From an uncultured Tissierellia bacterium (GTDB taxonomy: Bacteria > Bacillota > Clostridia > Tissierellales > Peptoniphilaceae), in assembly GCA_937923265.1 (NCBI GenBank), contig CALAJY010000053.1, positions 43,878 to 107,877 of the forward strand: a stretch of DNA of 64,000 bases, given 5' to 3'. Shown one piece after another: positions 24,610-33,390 of this stretch. The stretch's first letter is position 1; every line of letters begins with the position of its first letter. The position numbers and the translations under genes were made by a program. Under the pieces are notes generated by a model. That model was given only the letters and a program-made list of their open reading frames with translations, was not told where the DNA came from and did no database searches.

Positions 24610-26490
24610 TTATTGAAAGAGGCGACGGCGATCGCCCTCCCGCTTTGTGACTCGTTTCCGATCAAAATCCTCCAAAAGGGCCAGGGCCATTTTCCGGCTC
24701 ATCCCGGTTAAGTCTCGGAACTGGGCCAAGTCAATGGTCTCCTCCTTTTGAAGAAAATCCTGCAGTTTCTTCTGAATCTCCGCATAGAAGGGGCGACGAA
24801 TGATAAAGCCATCCAGGATCATCCAATCCTTCTTCAAAAGATAGGAAAGGACCTTCTTCTCCTCCTTGGACGGGAAGTCGCTGTCCTTCAGCAACTTGGG
24901 CTCGGCCTGAGCCACCCGGTCTTTCATCTCCTCCTGCAGGGCCGTTGCCGTGTTGTCCCAGGCGATATGGAAGGTGGTCAGGCGAACCAGCCCCTTTTCG
25001 TGGGCCACGTGCTTCGCAATTTCGGAGTCATTGAGCAGGACCGTGAAGGTCTTGCTGTCCATTTTGGGAGCCACCGCCTGGCGGAAGGCCTCCTGGGCCA
25101 TTCCCTCCTCCAAGGGATTTTCCTTATGAAACTTCTTCAGGATCTTCTTCATCCGGTCGGCGAGCTGGTCCACCAGCCGACGACTAAAATAGATGCCCTG
25201 GCTGTTCACGAGCTTGCCTTCCTCCACCAGCCGATCCAGGGCCGCCTGAATCTCCTCTTCCGGCAGGCCCAGGTAGGCGTAGAGCTCCGAAAATTCATAG
25301 CCCCAATCGCTCTGGTCAATCGTGGTCTCCAGTAGGGTGGGAAGATCGTAGTCCTCCTGGTTTTCCAGCTCCCGGACATAGTCTTGGTCATGGATGGTGT
25401 GCTTGTGGGACTTGCTCTCAATGATGCGGCCTCCCCCGATGGTGACCACGGGAGAGTAATTTCGAATCACAAAGGGATCCTCCCTCTTGCAGTAGATGGT
25501 CTCCTCCAAGCGAAGCTGGACCAGGCCCTCTTCCCCGGCCTTTAAAACGGGTTTCTCCAGGGGAACCACCCTTGCAAAGATCTCCTGGGTTCCGTGAAAG
25601 AGGCGAACCCGGCTCCAATGGCGTAAATCAATGGGCGAATGGGGGGAAAGAGAGAGTCTTACATCGATGCAGTCTGTGGCCGTCAGGCTTCCCGGCTCGG
25701 CGATGATGTCTCCTCGCCGGATCTCCTCCTTCTTGATATTGGCCAGATTCAAAGCGGTGCGCTGCCCCTGTTCCGCCACCTCCTCATCCTGTCCATGAAC
25801 CTGGATGCTTCGAACCTTCACCTCCCGTTCCTCCGGATAGAGCATGTAGGTCCGATTCTTATAGATCTCCCCTTCCAGCAAGGTTCCGGTGATCACGGTG
25901 CCGTGTCCCTGGATGGTAAAGGACCGGTCCACATTGAGCCGGGCGGGCATGTTCGCCACCGGCTGGTCTTCCACTTTCCGGGAATGGTCCTGAATCAACT
26001 GAATCAGCTCCGGCAGTCCCCGGCCCGACAGGGAATCCACACAGACCATGGGTGCCTTTCCAAACAGCGTCCCCTGAAGGGAACCGCGGATGTCCTCTTT
26101 CACCAATTCCAGCAGGTCCTCCTCCACCATGTCGCATTTGGTGACCACGATGATGGCATCCTTGATTCCCATGTAGGTGAGAATCTCCGCATGCTCCAGG
26201 GTCTGGGGCATGACCCCGTCATCGGCGGCGACGACCAAAAGGACGATATCAATCCCCACGACCCCGCTCATCATGTTCTTGACGAAGCGCTCATGACCCG
26301 GGACATCGATGATCCCCACCCGTTCCCCATTGGGCAGATCAAAATACGTGAAGCCCAGGTTGATGGAGATTCCCCGCCGCTTCTCCTCTTCCAGGGTATC
26401 GGTTTCTTTTCCTGTCAGTGCATGGATCAGGGTGCTCTTGCCGTGGTCGATGTGGCCGGCGGTACCCACAATGGTAAATCTATGAGGCAT
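24610..26490 (-). CDS. selB: Selenocysteine-specific elongation factor SelB
   Basis: 626-residue GTPase that delivers Sec-tRNA to UGA codons at SECIS hairpins. The G domain opens with GTAGHIDHGKSTLIHALTG and contains DVPGHERF and VTKCD. Domains II-III follow, then C-terminal winged-helix repeats that bind SECIS RNA (final third, ending FDRKRVTKREGDRRRLFQ). Length is normal. The ATG overlaps the selA stop by 11 bases, so the two are translationally coupled. Its clients here are grdA, grdB and selD. Confidence 0.96.
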   Translation of the reverse strand: MPHRFTIVGTAGHIDHGKSTLIHALTGKETDTLEEEKRRGISINLGFTYFDLPNGERVGIIDVPGHERFVKNMMSGVVGIDIVLLVVAADDGVMPQTLEHAEILTYMGIKDAIIVVTKCDMVEEDLLELVKEDIRGSLQGTLFGKAPMVCVDSLSGRGLPELIQLIQDHSRKVEDQPVANMPARLNVDRSFTIQGHGTVITGTLLEGEIYKNRTYMLYPEEREVKVRSIQVHGQDEEVAEQGQRTALNLANIKKEEIRRGDIIAEPGSLTATDCIDVRLSLSPHSPIDLRHWSRVRLFHGTQEIFARVVPLEKPVLKAGEEGLVQLRLEETIYCKREDPFVIRNYSPVVTIGGGRIIESKSHKHTIHDQDYVRELENQEDYDLPTLLETTIDQSDWGYEFSELYAYLGLPEEEIQAALDRLVEEGKLVNSQGIYFSRRLVDQLADRMKKILKKFHKENPLEEGMAQEAFRQAVAPKMDSKTFTVLLNDSEIAKHVAHEKGLVRLTTFHIAWDNTATALQEEMKDRVAQAEPKLLKDSDFPSKEEKKVLSYLLKKDWMILDGFIIRRPFYAEIQKKLQDFLQKEETIDLAQFRDLTGMSRKMALALLEDFDRKRVTKREGDRRRLFQ

Positions 26491-27827
26491 AGTACTCTCC
26501 TACTCTTTTCGCAATGATCGAACTCTGTCCGGGGAGAAGGGTTCTCACATCCATGTACAGGGCCCGGTCATGGACGGAACAGATAATATGATCGCGGCAG
26601 TTCCGAAGAAAGGCTTCCAGCTTCTCGGGGTTCTCCTGGGCAATCCGAAGGCCAAAGGAGGGCAGGCTCTCGGCCGGATAGGCCCCTCCTCCCACCATGG
26701 AAGAGGTGGCCACCACCTGGGCAGGGCAACCGGGCACCTCCTGTCGAATCTCCTTCAAAAGTTGGTCCGCCCTCTTTTTTAAGGTCTCCGAGGAAGCCAT
26801 AATCATGCCCATGGCCGGCAGTTTCTCGGCCAGGGATTCCGGATTCCGGTAGGCAAGGAGAGTGTACTCCAAAGCAGCGATGGAGAGTTTCCCCACGCGA
26901 AAGGCACGAAGCAGCTGGTTTTTCTTGATCTTTTGAATGAGGTCATGGCGCCCACAGATGATTCCCCCCTGGGGACCCGCCAAAAGCTTATCGCAGGAAA
27001 AACTGACCAGGTCAATGCCTTCCCGAATGCAGTCCGCAACCGTTCGCTCATGGCTCAGCCCATAGGGCGTCAAGTCCACCAGACTGCCGCTTCCCAGGTC
27101 CTCAATCACGGGAAGCTCCCTCTCCTGGGCCAGCTCCTTTAATTCCGGGGCGGAGACGGATTCGGAGAAGCCGATCACCCGGTAATTGGAGGCATGGACC
27201 TTCATGATGACTGCGGTCTCCTCGGTTAGGGCCCTCTCATAGTCATAAAGATGGGTGCGATTGGTTGCGCCCACCTCCACGAGTCGGGCGCCGGACCGGG
27301 CCATGATCTCCGAAATGCGAAAGCCGTCCCCGATTTCCACCAGCTCTCCCCGGCTCACCAGGGCTTCTTTTCCCGCTACCAGGGTGTTGAGCATGAGAAA
27401 CACCGCCGCCGCATTGTTGTTGACCAGGAGAGCATCTTCCGCCCCGGTCAGTTCCCTGACCAGGTCCACCACATGGTTGTAACGGCTCCCCCGTCTTCCT
27501 CCCGTCAGGTTGTATTCCAGGTTGGAATAGGAGCAGGCGGTCTCTTTAATGTGGTCCAAGGCTTCTGGGGAAAGCACCGCTCTTCCCAGATTGGTGTGGA
27601 GGACGACCCCCGTCGCATTGATGGTCGGTAAGAGGGAGAACTCTTCCTTGTTGGCGAGACGACCGTCGATTTCCTGAAAGACCTCTTCGCGGGTAAAGTA
27701 AAATGTTTCATCCTGCCGAATCAATGGCGACCTGCTTCACCACCACTTTCTGCTCTTCCCTGCATGCCCTCTGCTCCCGGTCCAAAATTTCCGTAATCTG
27801 CGGTAATTTTCGAAAACGCTCTGTCAT
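26480..27827 (-). CDS. selA: L-seryl-tRNA(Sec) selenium transferase, needing a +1 frame change near the N-terminus
   Basis: PLP enzyme converting Ser-tRNA-Sec to Sec-tRNA-Sec with selenophosphate. The main frame (26480-27724) contains INATGVVLHTNLGRA and the PLP-lysine segment SFSCDKLLAGPQGG. It begins only with a TTG and lacks the usual N-terminal domain. That piece is present upstream in another frame: an ATG at 27825-27827, behind AGGAGGAAGCAGGG, starts MTERFRKLPQITEILDREQ, a good SelA N-terminus, and runs 39 codons to TGA (27708-27710). A +1 shift between 27739 and 27708 would join them into about 450 residues, the family length. The cause may be a mutation, a sequence error, recoding, or use of the TTG. 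TGATATAATG at 27862-27871 is a likely promoter. Confidence 0.88.
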
Positions 27828-27868
27828 CTCCCTGCTTCCTCCTCGTAGAACTCTTTTTCCCCATTATA

Positions 27869-28555
27869 TCAGAGATGGAAAGGGTTCCCGTCTTTCCCTT
27901 TTTCCCCGGCCAGCTCCCGAAGGGTCCCCTTTTCCAAAAGAAAGGCCTGGTCAAAGTATTGTAAGAAGCGCCGGTCATGGGTGACCACGAGCAGGGCCTT
28001 TCCCTTTTTCGAAAATTCGAGTAAGAGCTTCATGATTCGTCGACTATTCTCATCGTCCAGGTTTCCCGTTGGCTCATCCGCAAGAATATATTCACAGGGC
28101 TTGACAAAGAGGCGGGCTAAGGCCACGCGCTGCTGTTCCCCACCGGAAAGGGTATAGACTTTCTGTTTCTCCAAGCCGGCCAATCCAACCCGTTCGATAC
28201 TTTCTTGAAGAAGCTCCCTTTGATCTGCCTTATCCCTTCGGTATTTCATGGCAAGACGAATATTTTCTTCCACCGTATCCTCCTCAATCAGGGCATAATT
28301 CTGAAAGAGGTAACCTAATTGATAGCGAATCCATTTCGTCGCCCTATGACTTCCCACCGCGATGTCTTCTCCGGACCGCAAAATTTTCCCCGAATCGGGT
28401 CTCTCCAAAAGTCCGATCAGATTTAAGAGAGTGCTCTTTCCACACCCGGATTTTCCGGTAATGGCCAAGGACCTTCCCTTCTTCAAGCGCAAATCCACTT
28501 CATGCAGAATCTCTCGTTGTCCATACGCTTTGGATAGCCTTTTCACTTCAATCAT
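27869..28555 (-). CDS. ABC transporter ATP-binding protein, lactococcin-972-type locus
   Basis: 228-residue ATPase of the MacB/LolD type. Walker A is GKSGCGKSTLL, the signature is LSGGEQQRVALARL and Walker B is YILADEPTGNLD. Similar short ATPases accompany lactococcin-972-type bacteriocins together with a large membrane partner. Its ATG overlaps the stop of the 701-residue membrane protein by eight bases, indicating one complex. It is thought to serve bacteriocin export or self-protection. The start follows GGAGCTAAGA. Confidence 0.85.
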   Translation of the reverse strand: MIEVKRLSKAYGQREILHEVDLRLKKGRSLAITGKSGCGKSTLLNLIGLLERPDSGKILRSGEDIAVGSHRATKWIRYQLGYLFQNYALIEEDTVEENIRLAMKYRRDKADQRELLQESIERVGLAGLEKQKVYTLSGGEQQRVALARLFVKPCEYILADEPTGNLDDENSRRIMKLLLEFSKKGKALLVVTHDRRFLQYFDQAFLLEKGTLRELAGEKGKDGNPFHL

Positions 28556-30653
28556 TCTTAGCTCCTTCCCGAAGGCTCTCCGGAATATTCAACGCCTGAT
28601 ACTTCCGGAAAACATGGAAAATTCCGACACTGACAATAAGGATGAGCAAAATCGCATCGGAAACCAACCAGGTCTTCCAAAGAAGGAAAGAAATTCCCAA
28701 AGAAAATAAGGGAATCATACTCACCTCCGTAAGCAGTGAAAGCTCTGCCGACAAAAACCCATATCCCAACATTTTTCGGATTGCCAGTTCTTTTCTTTTC
28801 GATTTTTGATCGAAGCTAAGATAAGATCCAAAAATCAATAAGAGAAGGGAGAAGCCGGGCAGGAAAAGATACCCTTGATCCCTGAGATAGAGGAGTTTAC
28901 CGGTCTTTTCTTCATGAACAAGATCTTGCCCATCTTTTAATCGCAAAGAGTCGAGAATGCCGGTCTCTTTGAGAAGAGACAAACCTTCTGGCAGGGCTTG
29001 CTTTTCCAGATACATTCCCTGCCCAATCTCTTCCTCCAATAAATATTGTTGATCGGCTTCGAGGGCAAAGATTGGCAGGGAAGCTTTTTGAGGATTTCGA
29101 GCCTCCAAGGAAAGGTCCGGAAAAACCACTGTTGAATAAGGAAAAAGCTTCACATGAACTCCTTCTTTTTGAATGAAATTTTCGGCCTTCCACTTCCTTC
29201 CCCGGAAAATCTCTTCGGGAAGGAAGACATAAAGGGTGTTTTTTTCTGCTTGTACTTGGATTCGATGCTCCCCACGATAAAATTTACATCGCTTAAAGTA
29301 ATGTTCGTTGATTTCATACCCAAGGTCACCCGGGTTCGCGGAATCATCCGGTCCCGTTTGAGCCGTTGGGAAAAAACGTGTTTTTCTCATTTTTAATAAA
29401 TGGTGGGTCTGATTGAGTAAACGATAAACTTCCTTATGCTTTTGATAGATCGGATTTTCTTCTCGGTCCAACGGGATTCCCTGAATCACCCAGGATCGGT
29501 CTTTAGATGGTTGAAATTCCAGAGCGACCACTTTTTGTAAAGACTTCCAATCTTTTCGAACCTGAAGATAATAATTCAGTAAATGGGTGCTATTGACCAT
29601 TGGCTTTTCTAAAAGTGGGGCGAGAATGAGGGAAGAGAGCAGCAAAAAACAGAAACTTGCCGTTGCTAAGGCACGGTGAAAATTTTTCTCTTTTAAGATC
29701 GAAACGAGGGGGAGTTTGCTTATGATCCAGCTGTAGAGAAGGAGGGATAGCCCCCAAACAAGGTAGAGGAGAAAGCCATAGCGATAGAATTCCCCGGCAA
29801 AGCCAAGCACCCTTGCATTGAACGTTCGATAGAGTAAGAGGGTAAGAAGGCCCGGGAGAAGCAGGAAGAATAGGGTCATTTCCCGCAAGAAAGGGCCAAA
29901 CAGAATGGAAATGATATCTCGAAGTCGATAGCCAAGCAGGCGCAATACTCCAAGGGTCTTTGCCTGTAAGGAACTGATAAAAAAAAGAAGCATCCAAACG
30001 GTAAAAAAGGCCAGTAAAAATTCATAAAGGAAGGATTTCAAGAGAGCCGATGAGCGGTCAAACTCGTAATAGGAGAGCTTCATAAAGCGAATGGGATAAT
30101 CCTTAAAATTCAGTCGTAAGACCTCCTCAATTTTGCTTTCCCTTTCCACCGTATAATAGTTTAGTTCGTGGAAAGCGGTTCCTTCCCTCTCCAAGACGTG
30201 GTTCATGGGATAAATCGAATACTCCCCCGAGGGGAAGAAGGTGAAGAGCTTATGTGCTTTGGGATTCGTGGATTCTATCGTCGAAAAAAACGATCTTCCC
30301 TGTGAAAAATTCGCTGGGACAGAATTTCCCGGAGGAAGCATCCTCCGGATATACTTGTCTTGTCCCGTCACATAGGTCCGGTTCGCTTCGTTTTTTCCCG
30401 ACTCATCTTGATAAAAAGCTGCGAAAAGCAAAACATCATATTGCTTACTGATCCGGTCAACCTTTGTGAGTATCTCCTTGATTTCTGTTTCCGTTAGCTC
30501 TTTTTCAAAGATGAGGCTTCCTCGGTTGTATTGAGCAACGGCCCCGTAATGGTTCCACAGATTGGACCGATCTTTTTCCGAATAAATCTGCTGTAAGATA
30601 AAAGCAAGGAGCAGAAGTAAGACAGCAAAAACAAGTCCCCCTTTTCGCTTCAT
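28548..30653 (-). CDS. Bacteriocin-associated integral membrane protein (FtsX-like, putative export/immunity)
   Basis: 701-residue membrane protein. It has an N-terminal anchor, a long extracellular region, a helix cluster around residues 215-355, a second extracellular region (about 370-600) and three C-terminal helices around KELAIRKMLGYGF, a typical FtsX/MacB coupling motif. Layout and length match the large putative immunity/transport proteins beside lactococcin-972 peptides. It pairs with the ATPase encoded downstream. The extracellular parts are AT-richer than neighbouring housekeeping genes, consistent with horizontal transfer. Confidence 0.75.
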   Translation of the reverse strand: MKRKGGLVFAVLLLLLAFILQQIYSEKDRSNLWNHYGAVAQYNRGSLIFEKELTETEIKEILTKVDRISKQYDVLLFAAFYQDESGKNEANRTYVTGQDKYIRRMLPPGNSVPANFSQGRSFFSTIESTNPKAHKLFTFFPSGEYSIYPMNHVLEREGTAFHELNYYTVERESKIEEVLRLNFKDYPIRFMKLSYYEFDRSSALLKSFLYEFLLAFFTVWMLLFFISSLQAKTLGVLRLLGYRLRDIISILFGPFLREMTLFFLLLPGLLTLLLYRTFNARVLGFAGEFYRYGFLLYLVWGLSLLLYSWIISKLPLVSILKEKNFHRALATASFCFLLLSSLILAPLLEKPMVNSTHLLNYYLQVRKDWKSLQKVVALEFQPSKDRSWVIQGIPLDREENPIYQKHKEVYRLLNQTHHLLKMRKTRFFPTAQTGPDDSANPGDLGYEINEHYFKRCKFYRGEHRIQVQAEKNTLYVFLPEEIFRGRKWKAENFIQKEGVHVKLFPYSTVVFPDLSLEARNPQKASLPIFALEADQQYLLEEEIGQGMYLEKQALPEGLSLLKETGILDSLRLKDGQDLVHEEKTGKLLYLRDQGYLFLPGFSLLLLIFGSYLSFDQKSKRKELAIRKMLGYGFLSAELSLLTEVSMIPLFSLGISFLLWKTWLVSDAILLILIVSVGIFHVFRKYQALNIPESLREGAKND

Positions 30654-30673
30654 CCTCTGCTCCTCTTCTTTCT

Positions 30674-31201
30674 CTAATGATTCATCTCACCCAAATTTCT
30701 TGCCAAACGGCGATAAATGGCTGCGATTTTCAGAATATCTTCATCCGACATGGAAAAAACCTGCTTAGCTTGACCTTGGCGATTTGTTTGGCTTTTTTTT
30801 ACCACTTTTTTTTCTGAAAAATCCACCTGAAAGTCGTAGATAAGGTCTTCCCTTGTTTCTTTTTGTTGAAAGAAAGCCCCTTTCGGTATCTTAAATTTAG
30901 CGGATAGAAAATCCGTTTTATAGTAATAATTCAGCTCAAAGTGATTCTGGCTGGATATTACGTCGCCACCATCCATATTCTGCCCCTGTATCCAATAGCA
31001 ATCCCCATCATAATCGGAGGTCCAATTAGCTCTCCCATTTTCCGCGGAAGTCATCGCTGAAGATACTTTTCCTAAATCAATGGATTCAGACATCGAAGAG
31101 GGCGTCGATGTCTCCGATTTTAGGTTCTTCTCTCCTTGCTTCGAACAAGACACGAAAAAGACCACACTCGTTAAAACAAGCATAATTTTTTTATTTTTCA
31201 T
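30674..31201 (-). CDS. Secreted lipoprotein coupled to the bacteriocin gene, possible immunity factor
   Basis: 175 residues beginning with a lipoprotein signal (MLVLTSVVFFVSCSKQ; Cys is the lipid anchor), then a Ser/Thr/Glu-rich linker and a globular part with DYDGDCYWIQGQN and a Lys-rich C-terminus. No family was recognised. Its ATG overlaps the stop of the bacteriocin gene as ATGA, so both are made in a fixed ratio. A surface lipoprotein coupled to a cell-wall-acting bacteriocin suggests immunity, but that is inference. The gene is visibly AT-rich. Confidence 0.65.
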   Translation of the reverse strand: MKNKKIMLVLTSVVFFVSCSKQGEKNLKSETSTPSSMSESIDLGKVSSAMTSAENGRANWTSDYDGDCYWIQGQNMDGGDVISSQNHFELNYYYKTDFLSAKFKIPKGAFFQQKETREDLIYDFQVDFSEKKVVKKSQTNRQGQAKQVFSMSDEDILKIAAIYRRLARNLGEMNH

Positions 31202-31554
31202 CGTACAAGATCCGCCCCATGTTTATGTGGCGCATAGGGTCCTACTTTGTACGCAGACTCTACATACGCCTGATTAATGCCATCCTTTAATTCCGCTGGG
31301 TAATCTCCAATTTTAATCGAGGCATACACGCTAATCGAACCTCCTTGGGCATTAATCGAATATCGCGTCCAATGATGTCCTTCATTTTTACCATCTAAAA
31401 ATCGCTGTACCCAGCCTCCGCTATAACTATGGAAAGAGTCACCCTCATGAAAAGCATCTGCTCTCGATAAACTTCCAGAACTTTCCATAACAAGACATAG
31501 GGCTAAAATCGAAATCGATGCAAAAACTGTAATTCTTTTTCTCATTGATTCCAT
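31198..31554 (-). CDS. Lactococcin-972-like bacteriocin precursor
   Basis: 118 residues with a Sec signal peptide (KRITVFASISILALCLVM) and likely cleavage after SRADA. The mature part of about 83 residues is rich in aromatic residues, Gly and His. It has GGWV near its start and HHWTRYSIN and a C-terminal AYKVGPYAPHKHGADLVR, resembling the lactococcin-972 family (secreted, non-modified, acting on septum formation in the founder). The genes downstream, a lipoprotein, a 7-TM-type protein and an ATPase, complete such a locus. Of three in-frame ATGs the second (31554) has the best distance to GGGAGG. Family assignment rests on features and context, not on an alignment. Confidence 0.6.
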   Translation of the reverse strand: MESMRKRITVFASISILALCLVMESSGSLSRADAFHEGDSFHSYSGGWVQRFLDGKNEGHHWTRYSINAQGGSISVYASIKIGDYPAELKDGINQAYVESAYKVGPYAPHKHGADLVR

Positions 31555-31760
31555 TTTCATCCTCCCTAGTTATTAAAAGTTATATCCATTTTCTATATTA
31601 CAAAATCACTATACAATACAACTTCCCTTCCGTCAAGGAAAATGATATCATTATTTAATATTTATCCGTTTTAATTCCACTTATTATCTTATTTATTAAA
31701 GTATTGTAATAAATAAACATTTTCCCCCTCTGCACAATCATCACTCCTTCTATAAAAAAA

Positions 31761-31802
31761 ATTCAAAAAAATCCTCCGGTGGTTGAATCCACCGGAGGAT
31801 TT
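31761..31802 (-). terminator. Terminator of the double-cubane operon
   Basis: A perfect 14-bp stem AAATCCTCCGGTGG/CCACCGGAGGATTT, loop of six, followed on the minus strand by TTTTTT. The 31555-31760 stretch is very AT-rich and probably holds the bacteriocin promoter, but no clear -35/-10 pair was chosen. Confidence 0.88.
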
Positions 31803-31820
31803 CTCTGCCAGAAAGTCCTT

Positions 31821-32084
31821 CTAACAGTAACGATCTCTTTTGGGATTGAGGGCTCCTTCATAGGGAACGATCGCATGGTAGACGAGTTTTCTCTCCTTAA
31901 GAACCTGTTCTGCCCGCTCTGCCTCTTCTTTTAAGAGCAAAGCCATCCCACAGGAAACCTCTCCCAGTAAGGAGTAGGGAGCGGGTGCAATGCGGTTGTC
32001 CACGCCCTCGTCCAACAAGCCCTCTCTGGCCTCCAGAGCCTGCTCATAGCTATCAAAGAGAATGTAGTAAACCCGATTAGCCAT
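31821..32084 (-). CDS. DUF3343 putative Se/S carrier-like protein (double-cubane operon)
   Basis: 87-residue DUF3343 protein with the N-terminal RVYYILFDSYEQALEA strand-helix, the LGEVSCGMALLL segment and a C-terminal cysteine (RDRYC). It is a paralogue of the gene beside selD. Its start overlaps the end of the double-cubane reductase gene by eight bases. Cysteines at both conserved positions fit a sulfur or selenium carrier, and the cysteine desulfurase in the same operon would be a natural donor; neither is proven. Confidence 0.85.
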   Translation of the reverse strand: MANRVYYILFDSYEQALEAREGLLDEGVDNRIAPAPYSLLGEVSCGMALLLKEEAERAEQVLKERKLVYHAIVPYEGALNPKRDRYC

Positions 32085-33351
32085 TCAGCATCTCCACGAA
32101 AGCACCGATTCGCGTACGAAGCTGCTCCGCATCCGAATCCTCATAATCCGTTTCCAGATCCAAAATGGGAATCCCCGCTTCATTGAGGGCTTTCTTCACC
32201 GGTAGCTTCTCCGTGTCGTAGAGGCAACAGAACTTCAGGTTACAGTCAATCACGCCGTCCACCTTGTACTCCTTGGCCAGGCGAATAATATCATCAATCC
32301 TTCCGCCATTGGGGGTAAAGCAAGCACAGTTGTTCTTCATGTAGCGCTTGGAGATATTCATAAACTGCTCATCCAGGGTCTTTCCGGATTCATCCACCTG
32401 GTGCTCAAAGAAGCGGGTTCCCGTGCACATCTCTTCGCAGACAACAACGGCACCGCTGGTTTCAATAATATTATGCAGCTTCCAGTTGGGAACGGCCATC
32501 GGGGTGCCCGTTACCAGGATGCGCTTGGTTCCCTTGGGAACGACACTGATTCCTTTTTCAATGCGATCTTCCAGTTCATCCGCCAACTTATTGCACATCT
32601 CCGTGCAGCGCACCGGATCATCAAAGAAGGAAATCTGGGTCATGAGGAGAGCATCTCGACCGGAAATGGGAACCACTTCCGACTTACGGGCCTCGAAGAC
32701 ACGGGCCATGGCCTTCCGCCGCTCGTTTAGGGTGTGAATCGCCTTGGCTAAATTATCCACGGTGACCTCATTGCCCGTCACTTCCTCCACCTTCTTGGCA
32801 AAGGCAGCGATTTCATCCTTCCAGTGCACAATATCAATATCCCGCTTCATCTGCGGCACATTCATAATGTACATGGGGACGTCTTCTCCCAGAATCTCAT
32901 AGGCTTTTTTCTTGGCATCGCAGGTGGTCTCTCCCACATAGATATCCGCAATCCGGAAGAAGGGACAGGTTCTTCCCAGCCGAGCCCCTACGGAAGCCTT
33001 CACCAGGGGGCAGGTATTCTTAGGCAGCACCTTCTCCCCATCCGGAACCCAGAACTGGGAACCGCCACAGAGGCCGGTCACAATGCCATTTGCCGCAAGC
33101 ACCACTTCATCCGGCACATAGACACAGAAAGTTCCGAAAACTTTTTGTCCCTTCTTCTGTGCTTCAATCAGCTCCGCAGGCCGAATTCCATGAACCTCGG
33201 AAATCACCATGTCCCAGTAGTCCATGGCCTTGGGACGGTTCTCCTGAGACAGGAACACATCTCCCACCGCCGTCGGCAGCACCTGACAGAGGTTGTTGTG
33301 GTTCTCCACATCCATCCCCAAGTCTTCCCACATCTTTACATAATCCGTCAT
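32077..33351 (-). CDS. Double-cubane-cluster anaerobic reductase (HgdB/BcrC superfamily)
   Basis: 424-residue protein of the 2-hydroxyacyl-CoA dehydratase component superfamily, in the subgroup that binds a [Fe8S9] double-cubane cluster in a single chain. Conserved cysteines are in NTCPLVKAS, GRTCPFF, ETTCDAKKK, EEMCTGTRFF and NLKFCCLYD. Members accept electrons from an ATP-driven activase and reduce small molecules at low potential; physiological substrates are unknown. The activase and a cysteine desulfurase are encoded upstream and a DUF3343 protein downstream. The start follows GAGGAGGAGAAA. It is a single subunit, so it is less likely to be a classical two-subunit dehydratase. Confidence 0.88.
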   Translation of the reverse strand: MTDYVKMWEDLGMDVENHNNLCQVLPTAVGDVFLSQENRPKAMDYWDMVISEVHGIRPAELIEAQKKGQKVFGTFCVYVPDEVVLAANGIVTGLCGGSQFWVPDGEKVLPKNTCPLVKASVGARLGRTCPFFRIADIYVGETTCDAKKKAYEILGEDVPMYIMNVPQMKRDIDIVHWKDEIAAFAKKVEEVTGNEVTVDNLAKAIHTLNERRKAMARVFEARKSEVVPISGRDALLMTQISFFDDPVRCTEMCNKLADELEDRIEKGISVVPKGTKRILVTGTPMAVPNWKLHNIIETSGAVVVCEEMCTGTRFFEHQVDESGKTLDEQFMNISKRYMKNNCACFTPNGGRIDDIIRLAKEYKVDGVIDCNLKFCCLYDTEKLPVKKALNEAGIPILDLETDYEDSDAEQLRTRIGAFVEMLNG

Positions 33352-33390
33352 TTTCTCCTCCTCTATTTGTTTTTTTTCTTCTCACACTTC

